Positions 7,186 through 11,304 of a stretch of DNA of 11,304 bases are shown here, in pieces. The notes under the pieces were generated by a model. It made no database searches, was not told where the DNA came from, and saw only the letters and a program-made list of their open reading frames with translations. The DNA comes from Candidatus Stahliibacteriota bacterium CG08_land_8_20_14_0_20_40_26 (lineage in GTDB: Bacteria; Hydrothermota; UBA3073), in the NCBI GenBank assembly GCA_002774315.1, contig PEYP01000118.1, positions 1 through 11,304 of the forward strand. Reading direction: 5' to 3'. Position numbers and translations under genes: made by a program. How positions within the stretch are numbered: the stretch's first letter is position 1; every line of letters begins with the position of its first letter.

Positions 7186-7450
7186 GGAGATAAGAGGAAA
7201 TTGTCCTGTTTATAAAGAAGATGATACATTCCTTATAGAAGAGGATTATAAACTTGTCTCTGATATTCCCTTATGTATGCACTCTCTGTCTTCCCTTATG
7301 CCCTATTACATTCCACTATCAAGAGGAATCTCTCCAAAATCACTTGGACTTGCAAAAGAAGATGTCCACAAGGCATATATTCAATGTCTTGACCCCTGCA
7401 AATATACCGATGGGGGCACAGTTGTATTTGAGATAACGCAAAGTAGTTAA
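7163..7450 (+). CDS. TIGR04076-like small cysteine-containing protein
   Basis: A 95-residue protein of unknown function. The pattern of a short strand, GNCPVY, a central CMHSLSSLMPYYIPLSRGISPKSLGL segment and the end QCLDPCKYTDGGTVVFEI resembles proteins annotated as TIGR04076, as I recall that family. Four cysteines (about residues 14, 38, 74 and 78) could bind a metal or cofactor; this is a guess. It starts 23 bases inside the end of coaD with no strong ribosome binding site of its own, so it is probably coupled to coaD. It ends 7 bases from the convergent exbD stop. Confidence 0.7.
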   Translation: MKLTIRVKEIRGNCPVYKEDDTFLIEEDYKLVSDIPLCMHSLSSLMPYYIPLSRGISPKSLGLAKEDVHKAYIQCLDPCKYTDGGTVVFEITQSS

Positions 7451-7457
7451 TCTACAT

Positions 7458-7859
7458 TTATCCTATCCTTCTTGTTGCTATAAGGAATTTCTCTCCACCA
7501 ACACCCCTCCCAATATCCATTATCTGTACGAGTTTGTCAACGGTTACCGACTTATCCGCCCTTATTATTACTATCTTCTCTTCACTTTCTTTTAACAGTT
7601 TTTCTAACTCTGTGGAAAAGTCCTGCAGGGGTACCTCCCTATCATTCAAGAACAATCTACCCTCCGTGGTTATCGTAACCAGAATGTCCTTTCTCGAAAT
7701 GACATCGCTTGTGTATGCCCTTGGAAGTTTTACCCTTATACCCGGCTCAAGCACATATGTAGATGTAAGAAGAAAGAATATAAGCAAAAGCAGAATGACA
7801 TCTGCAAGGGATACAGGGGAAAATGTAGAGAGTCTATTGTGGTGCATTTGTACATTCAT
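7458..7859 (-). CDS. exbD: ExbD/TolR-type biopolymer transport protein
   Basis: A 133-residue inner-membrane protein. One N-terminal membrane helix (about residues 18-37) is followed by a periplasmic ExbD/TolR domain. The segment SPVSLADVILLLLIFFLLTSTYV carries the conserved membrane aspartate (Asp20), which takes part in proton-driven energisation. The C-terminal part EKIVIIRADKSVTVDKLVQIMDIGRGVG matches the ADKxVxY-type domain end of the family. The ATG at 7859 follows GGAGG and lies 15 bases after exbB. Together they would power an envelope transport or integrity system; no TonB, TolA or TolB is in the window, so the client is unknown. Confidence 0.93.
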   Translation of the reverse strand: MNVQMHHNRLSTFSPVSLADVILLLLIFFLLTSTYVLEPGIRVKLPRAYTSDVISRKDILVTITTEGRLFLNDREVPLQDFSTELEKLLKESEEKIVIIRADKSVTVDKLVQIMDIGRGVGGEKFLIATRRIG

Positions 7860-7874
7860 ACAACCTCCATATAA

Positions 7875-8465
7875 TTAAACTGTCATTCCCGCTATCTCAT
7901 CTGCCGTTGCCTCAATATTTTCCTTTATGCTTTGCACCCTTCCCAAAAAGTAGTTATAGAATATATATGTTATTATCCCTACACCAAGTCCTACTGCTGT
8001 TGTAACAAGTGCCTCCCAAATTCCGCCCGCAAGCACGGATGCGTTCACATTCCCACCCAGACGCTCAACCTGCATAAATGCCTTTATCATACCAGTCACT
8101 GTCCCAAGAAACCCTAAGAGAGGAGCTACCCCTGCGACTGTTGCGAGCCCTGTAAGATACTTCTCAAAGCCCAGGAGTTCTTTTCTCGCTACTGTCTCCA
8201 TAGCTTTCTCTTTTTCCCCTGGCGTGTCAAACCCAGCGGATATTATTCTTGTTATTGGCGTATCAGTTCTAGAACAGATTGCAATTGCGGACTGAACATC
8301 ACCATCTTTGAGTTTTATTTTACACCTCTCTATCACATCCTCAGGCGTCCTTGCTCTGCGATAGTATATAAATCTTTCTATGATTATTGCTATACCAAAA
8401 AGAGATGCGATACCTATGGGTACCATCATATATCCACCTTTTGTCAGAATCTCAAGTAGATTCAT
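7875..8465 (-). CDS. exbB: ExbB/TolQ/MotA-family proton channel protein
   Basis: A 196-residue inner-membrane protein that forms the proton channel together with ExbD. Three membrane segments are visible: about residues 12-33 (MMVPIGIASLFGIAIIIERF), 105-130 (with APLLGFLGTVTGMIKAF) and 148-173 (GIWEALVTTAVGLGVGIITYIF). The last two carry the family signature. I start at the ATG 8465 because AGGAGGGG precedes it by four bases and MNLLEILTKGG is a normal N-terminus. The frame is open a further 54 bases upstream to 8519, but that stretch contains the ribosome binding site. It is followed 15 bases later by exbD. Confidence 0.94.
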   Translation of the reverse strand: MNLLEILTKGGYMMVPIGIASLFGIAIIIERFIYYRRARTPEDVIERCKIKLKDGDVQSAIAICSRTDTPITRIISAGFDTPGEKEKAMETVARKELLGFEKYLTGLATVAGVAPLLGFLGTVTGMIKAFMQVERLGGNVNASVLAGGIWEALVTTAVGLGVGIITYIFYNYFLGRVQSIKENIEATADEIAGMTV

Positions 8466-8475
8466 ATCCCCTCCT
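8466..8475 (-). promoter_or_regulatory. Ribosome binding site that fixes the exbB start
   Basis: On the minus strand AGGAGGGGAT stands directly before the ATG at 8465. This strong Shine-Dalgarno sequence rules in favour of the shorter protein over the start at 8519. Confidence 0.85.
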
Positions 8476-8520
8476 GTTAAATTAAGAAGTATTGTCAAAA
8501 ATTTAACCACAGAGAACAAT

Positions 8521-8608
8521 AAATTAGTGAATTAGGTTAATTCAGTTAATTTAGTTAATTTGAATAGTCTACACCTTAATCACTCAATTAACTTAATCTC
8601 TTAATCAC
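8521..8608. repeat. 9-bp tandem array (5 copies) followed by 8/9-bp TTAATCAC-type units
   Basis: AAATTAGTG, AATTAGGTT, AATTCAGTT, AATTTAGTT and AATTTGAAT follow in register (8521-8565). After a 10-base break come TTAATCAC-like units (8576-8608). This is the first part of the 481-base gap between exbB and prfB. The rest (8609-8946) is AT-rich, with the palindromes listed separately and no convincing gene. An imperfect long stem can be drawn between CAGGGA...TCAAGAG (8739-8753) and CTCTTGA...TCCCTG (8787-8811). Confidence 0.65.
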
Positions 8609-8821
8609 TTTTCATCTGTGACCTCTTATAAGACCAATCTTTTTATCCCGTCTTTCAACCTTTCTATCCACAGGATTCTACGAACATTGAAATTTATAAA
8701 TTATATAGGGATTTCAAGAAATTTTCTCTTCTTCTCAACAGGGAACTCAAGAGATTATAAGAGATATTTATTTATAAATTATTTTTCTCTTGAATTCTCA
8801 TACGATCCCTGTAAAATTATA

Positions 8822-8837
8822 TCCGTTAGCTAACGGA
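8822..8837. repeat. Perfect 16-bp palindrome TCCGTTAGCTAACGGA
   Basis: The sequence equals its own reverse complement over 16 bases with no loop, which suits a dimeric DNA-binding protein better than an RNA hairpin. On the minus strand it is followed directly by TATAAT (8821-8816), reading towards exbB 350 bases away. There is no T-run, so it is not a terminator. Confidence 0.6.
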
Positions 8838-8883
8838 CATTATTTGGAGAACCACAGAGAATTAAATCTTACTCTGTGACCTC

Positions 8884-8903
8884 CCTGCCTGACGGTAGGC
8901 AGG
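8884..8903. repeat. Small GC-rich palindromic element (REP-like)
   Basis: CCTGCCTGACGGTAGGCAGG forms a 7-bp stem CCTGCCT/AGGCAGG. It differs by one base from the element at 10468-10487, and two flanking bases on each side also match. It lies 43 bases after the prfB stop. A CACAGAG/CTCTGTG stem (8853-8859 with 8872-8878) sits next to it. Confidence 0.75.
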
Positions 8904-8946
8904 TGTGGTTTGTCATATTCTTTCATATTCTATTTGACACTACCAA

Positions 8947-10012
8947 TTAAGAAGTCTTCAACAAAAGCCATTCTTTAATAAAATCATCTATGTCTCCATC
9001 CATAACCTTCTCAACAGCACTTGTCTCATAACCACTACGGTGATCTTTTATCAACTTGTATGGATGCAGTACATACGAGCGTATCTCTCTTCCCCAACCT
9101 ATCTCTGTCTTGCCCTTTTCCAGTTTCTCTAATTTCTTTCTTTCTTCTTCTCTCTTCATCTCATACAGTTTTGCCCGCAGAACCTTTAACGCATTTGTTC
9201 TGTTCTGATACTGTGAGCGCTCACTCTGGCAGGTAACCACTATTCCGCTTGAAATATGTGTGATTCTCACTGCGGTATTCAATTTATTCACATTTTGACC
9301 TCCTGGTCCTGATGAACGAAACGAATCCATCTTTAAATCACTCTCTTTTAGTTCTACTTCAACCATATCTTCAATAACAGGATATACAAAACAGGATGCG
9401 AATGATGTATGTCTTCTCGCTCCAGAATCAAAAGGAGATATGCGCACCAGTCTATGAATGCCCGTCTCTGATTTTAGATATCCATATGTATATTTACCCT
9501 TTATCTCTATTGTAGCATCCTTAATACCTGCTACATCCCCTGGTTCAAGGTCAAGTATATTTGCCAAAAATTTGTGTCTTTCTACCCACTTTAAATACAT
9601 ACGGAGTAACATCTCTGCCCAATCACATGCCTCTGTACCGCCTGCACCCGGATGTATGGCGAGTATTGCATCTCTTTTGTCATCCTCATCCCTTAACATA
9701 AACTGCAGTTCAACTTCGCTCAGCCTTTTCTCAAGGGATTCTATCTCCTTTGTAATCTCTTTATCCTCTCCCATAAGGGAATACAACTCCTTTGTGTCCT
9801 GTATATTCCTGTTTAAAGTCTCATATAAGGAGAGCGTATTTTTTATATTTGATACTTCCTTGGTAACCTCTTTTGCCTTGATATTGTCATTCCAGAAGTC
9901 CGGTTTGGTAGTCTCTTCTTCAAGTTGTGAAAGTCTCTTTTTAAGTTTACTTACCTCAAAGAAACCTCCCGAGCCTCTCTATCCGCTCATTTAATTGCTC
10001 TATATTACCCAT
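8947..10012 (-). CDS. prfB: Peptide chain release factor 2, with programmed +1 frameshift
   Basis: RF2 releases the finished protein at UAA and UGA stop codons. The gene is in two frames. The first 18 codons (10012-9959) read MGNIEQLNERIERLGRFL and end at an in-frame TGA (9958-9956). A +1 shift at CTT TGA continues with GAG at 9957 and gives EVSKLKKRLSQLEEETTKPDFWND and on to the stop at 8947, 354 residues in all. The codon-recognition motif SPF (about 192-194), HPGAGGTEACDWAEML, and the peptidyl-transferase motif GGQ (about 237-239) are present. I start at ATG 10012, with AGGAGG ending four bases before it; ATG 10015 is next to it but too close. A caller that ignores the shift would report only the 279 residues from 9786 downstream. 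Regulation is by the product itself through the TGA. Confidence 0.96.
9955..9970 (-). promoter_or_regulatory. Programmed +1 frameshift signal in prfB
   Basis: On the minus strand the order is GGGAGG (SD-like, 9970-9965), a three-base spacer TTT, the slippery CTT (9961-9959), then TGA and G. This matches the known RF2 autoregulatory site (SD-like element, 3-base spacer, CUU UGA). When RF2 is scarce the ribosome pauses at UGA, slips +1 and makes more RF2. The base after TGA is G instead of the usual C. Confidence 0.95.
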
Positions 10013-10046
10013 CATCCCTCCTAACAAACCAATTAATCAATTTTTC

Positions 10047-10081
10047 ATTGCTAATTGCTAATTTTGCATTGCTAATTGACT
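10047..10081. repeat. 7-bp tandem array in the prfB leader, 5 copies
   Basis: Plus-strand heptamers ATTGCTA, ATTGCTA, ATTTTGC, ATTGCTA and ATTGACT follow in register. They fall between the prfB promoter and its start codon, so they would be in the 5' untranslated RNA. Confidence 0.75.
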
Positions 10082-10110
10082 TCCCTTTTTTCCTTGTCCT
10101 TTCACTTCTA

Positions 10111-10139
10111 ATTATATCACAACTTTTACCCGTTGTCAA
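10111..10139 (-). promoter_or_regulatory. Consensus sigma70 promoter for prfB
   Basis: On the minus strand TTGACA (10139-10134) and TATAAT (10116-10111) are both perfect and 17 bases apart. Transcription would start near 10104, giving a leader of roughly 90 bases before the prfB ATG. Confidence 0.85.
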
Positions 10140-10149
10140 GCATTTTTCA

Positions 10150-10181
10150 AGAGGTCTCTGAAAAAATACCCAGAGACCTCT
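10150..10181. repeat. 11-bp perfect inverted repeat between divergent promoters
   Basis: AGAGGTCTCTG (10150-10160) and CAGAGACCTCT (10171-10181) are separated by ten A-rich bases. It lies 11 bases upstream of the prfB -35 box and 23 bases upstream of the -35 box of the divergent operon. Neither direction has a proper T-run after the stem, so it looks more like a binding site or cruciform than a terminator. Confidence 0.65.
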
Positions 10182-10204
10182 GTTTACAGTGCCGATAAAT
10201 TTTC

Positions 10205-10238
10205 TTGACAAATTAAAGATTTTATGTTATAATATAAC
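10205..10238 (+). promoter_or_regulatory. Consensus sigma70 promoter for the DUF4160-DUF2442 pair, with a dyad on the -10 box
   Basis: TTGACA (10205-10210) and TATAAT (10228-10233) are both perfect with a 17-base spacer. The -10 box lies within GTTATAATATAAC (10226-10238), an exact 13-bp palindrome with a central A that could be an operator. Transcription would begin near 10240, about 70 bases before the ATG of the DUF4160 gene. Confidence 0.8.
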
Positions 10239-10312
10239 CAGAAGGAATTAAGATAATCGTATTTTTTTTCTCTTACCAAAATTGAAAATCTGGTATAAAT
10301 TAGATACAACTT

Positions 10313-10569
10313 ATGCCAACGATACTACGGGTAAAAGGATATAGATTCTTCTTTTTTAGTAATGAGATGAATGAACCTATCCATATTCACATTGAATCTG
10401 CCGAAAAATATGCTAAATTCTGGCTACACCCTATTGCCTTAGCAAAGAATATAGGATTTGACTCATCCCTGCCTGACGGCAGGCAGGTGAATTGACAGAA
10501 ATTAGGAACATAATTATGAAAAATATTAAATTAATGGAGGAAAGGTGGAATGAATACTTTAGCGACTAA
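10313..10569 (+). pseudogene. DUF4160 gene broken by a 20-bp palindromic insertion
   Basis: The first part reads MPTILRVKGYRFFFFSNEMN, then EPIHIHIESAEKYAKFWLHPIALAKNIGFDSS, which is the standard DUF4160 N-terminus. At 10468 the 20-bp palindrome interrupts it, and the frame then runs LPDGRQVN to a TGA at 10493-10495. Past the palindrome a different frame gives ELTEIRNIIMKNIKLMEERWNEYFSD and stops at 10567-10569; this is the normal end of the family. Removing exactly 20 bases joins the two into one protein of 78 residues, the usual length. The ATG has no clear ribosome binding site. The restored gene would overlap the DUF2442 start by 20 bases. Function of the family is unknown; it is often found beside DUF2442 and sometimes regarded as toxin-antitoxin-like. 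The truncated 60-residue product may still be made. Confidence 0.85.
10468..10487. repeat. Palindromic element (REP-like) inserted in the DUF4160 gene
   Basis: CCTGCCTGACGGCAGGCAGG forms a perfect 8-bp stem CCTGCCTG/CAGGCAGG around the tetraloop ACGG. It differs in one base from the copy at 8884-8903. Its length, not a multiple of three, accounts for the frame break in the surrounding gene. Because TC before it and TG after it are shared with the other copy, the exact inserted unit could also be 23 bases. Confidence 0.85.
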
Positions 10570-10789
10570 AGAATTTACTGCAACGGCAAAATATGTAGCA
10601 GTGAAATCAGAGACATTGGAAGTGTATTTGACCGACGGAAGAATTATAAGTGTTCCTATTGAATGGTTTCCCAAACTGAGGGATGCCTCCGAAAAGGAGA
10701 GAAACAACTGGCGTTTAATAGGCGGGGGGGTAGGCATCCATTGGGAAGACATTGACGAAGATTTGTCTGTATCAGGATTGTTGAGATAA
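10550..10789 (+). CDS. DUF2442 protein
   Basis: A 79-residue protein with the complete DUF2442 pattern: VYLTDGRIISVPIEWFPKL, then ASEKERNNWRLIGGGVGIHWEDIDEDLSVSGLL. Function is not established. DUF2442 genes commonly follow DUF4160 genes, and the pair resembles small two-gene toxin-antitoxin modules in size and overlap; this is knowledge of the family layout, not proof of activity. The ATG follows GGAGG by nine bases. Here the upstream partner is disrupted, so DUF2442 may be expressed alone from the promoter at 10205, with translational coupling lost because ribosomes stop at 10495. Confidence 0.9.
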   Translation: MNTLATKEFTATAKYVAVKSETLEVYLTDGRIISVPIEWFPKLRDASEKERNNWRLIGGGVGIHWEDIDEDLSVSGLLR

Positions 10790-10804
10790 TAGAAACCTAC
10801 CATA

Positions 10805-10824
10805 TTGTAATGGGTTGTAATGGG
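10805..10824. repeat. Perfect 10-bp tandem duplication at the transposon edge
   Basis: TTGTAATGGG occurs twice in a row. The second copy runs into the left terminal inverted repeat, so the duplication may be a trace of insertion or of slippage at the element boundary. Confidence 0.6.
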
Positions 10825-11134
10825 GACGGTTCTCTTTTGGACTGTTTTTTCATATCTTCTTTGGCCTGCCTCGTTTGGCAGGGAATTTCTTGACTCCGTA
10901 TTTCCTCTCCATATCAGCTATAAATCTATCAGATCCATAGAACTGTCCTTTTAAGATATTGTTTTCTTCTACAACAAAGTCTCGATAGCTTATTTGTCTC
11001 TGAAAAACATCTTGTTAGCACATGGAACACACCAACTTCTGGGAGAATTTTCGCTGCTCGCGGCATACTGACCTCCTATTTCAAAATTGTTATCAATAAA
11101 TGGAAAGTGTTAAGAAAAAAAGAACCGTCCCCAT
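10820..11134 (-). mobile_element. Deletion derivative of a REP-associated (Y1) transposase element
   Basis: The ends are a perfect 14-bp inverted repeat: ATGGGGACGGTTCT (10820-10833) and AGAACCGTCCCCAT (11121-11134). I recall GGGGACGGTTCT-type ends around transposases of this class in environmental genomes. Inside is only the 217-base transposase remnant. At 315 bases with intact ends it could be a non-autonomous element moved by a full-length relative elsewhere in the genome; that is inference. It sits between the DUF2442 gene and the end of an ABC transporter gene. Confidence 0.75.
10850..11066 (-). pseudogene. REP-associated tyrosine transposase, internally deleted and frameshifted
   Basis: The start ATG at 11066 has a strong AGGAGGT four bases upstream and gives MPRAAKILPEVGVFHVLTR, the usual N-terminus of Y1_Tnp REP-associated transposases. 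In another frame follow QDVFQ, which belongs just after that N-terminus, then YRDFVVEENNILKGQFYGSD and RFIADMERKYGVKKFPAKRG, and RPKKI before the TGA at 10850, which is the usual C-terminus. The catalytic middle, with the HUH motif and tyrosine, is missing: roughly 150 or more residues deleted between QDVFQ and YRDFV, plus a frame change near LTR. It cannot be an active transposase. The tail codons for PAKRGR include the palindrome CCTGCC/GGCAGG (10865-10882). Confidence 0.85.
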
Positions 11135-11170
11135 ATTCTTCTTTCCCGGGGTGGGTCATTTGCCTGCAAA

Positions 11171-11304
11171 CTATTCATCGTAGAGTTTTTTATAGACTCC
11201 GTTCTTCCTGTAAAGTTCCTTATGCGTTTCCACTTCAGCAATCTTCCCGTCTTGAAGAACAAGTATCTTATCGGCATCTACCTCTTCATCCTTTGCATCT
11301 GGAT
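11171..11304 (-). CDS. ABC exporter subunit, C-terminal end of the ATPase domain (partial)
   Basis: Only the last 43 residues are in the window. ADKILVLQDGKIAEVETHKELYRKNGVYKKLYDE is the typical end of fused membrane-ATPase exporters of the MsbA/multidrug type (D-loop-distal strand, 'DGKI', 'THKEL', 'YKKLY'). In such proteins the H-loop AHRLST lies just before ADKI, but here the residues are PDAKDEEVD and no histidine is seen, so the gene may carry a small local insertion or have decayed; the window is too short to decide. The stop is at 11171-11173, 37 bases from the transposase element. Substrate cannot be inferred. Confidence 0.8.
   Translation of the reverse strand, partial: PDAKDEEVDADKILVLQDGKIAEVETHKELYRKNGVYKKLYDE

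Noticed and set aside
8466..8520. TTGACA on the minus strand just before exbB as a -35 box
   Set aside because: There is no -10 element between it and the ribosome binding site.
8618..8833. 71-codon plus-strand open frame between exbB and prfB
   Set aside because: No ribosome binding site, composition like the AT-rich spacer, no recognisable domain, and it runs into the perfect palindrome.
9458..9994. 178-codon open frame antisense to prfB
   Set aside because: Serine-rich shadow of the RF2 coding strand, with no start signal or family resemblance.
10150..10181. Intrinsic terminator
   Set aside because: The stem is good but no T-run follows in either direction, and it lies between two divergent promoters.

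Overview
The window is about 11.3 kb of chromosomal DNA from an uncultivated-looking, AT-leaning, Gram-negative-type bacterium. Housekeeping genes dominate: HslU, AspRS, peptide deformylase, ribosomal proteins L13 and S9, CoaD and RF2. An ExbB/ExbD energiser pair and a nucleotide-sugar dehydrogenase suggest a diderm envelope. Most intergenic gaps carry short in-register tandem repeats and small GC-rich palindromes, a style I associate with candidate-phylum genomes assembled from environmental samples. That lineage guess is weak and no taxon is claimed.

Layout. The plus strand from 1 to 7450 holds the 3' end of hslU, a PTS EIIA-like protein that lacks the phospho-acceptor histidine, a 282-bp repeat-filled gap, aspS, def, rplM-rpsI, a UDP-N-acetylhexosamine dehydrogenase, and an overlapping trio of a DivIC/FtsB-like protein, coaD and a TIGR04076-like protein. 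The minus strand from 7458 to 10012 holds exbD, exbB and prfB. prfB is not a single open frame: it contains an intact programmed +1 frameshift site (SD-like GGGAGG, then CTT TGA) after codon 18. Between 10100 and 10240 two consensus sigma70 promoters diverge, one for prfB and one for a DUF4160-DUF2442 pair, with an 11-bp inverted repeat between them. The DUF4160 gene is broken by a 20-bp palindrome that also occurs, with one base changed, at 8884. From 10820 to 11134 lies a deletion derivative of a REP-associated (Y1) transposase element with intact terminal inverted repeats. The last 134 bases are the C-terminal end of an ABC exporter subunit on the minus strand.

The genes do not form one pathway. 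They touch proteolysis, translation and its start and stop steps, coenzyme A synthesis, division, envelope energisation and surface sugars. The most notable signals are in DNA structure: a 19-copy, indel-free 8-bp array upstream of aspS, several 7-bp arrays elsewhere, and palindromic elements beside the remnant of a transposase class known to mobilise such palindromes. I found no clear new multi-gene defence or biosynthetic system.
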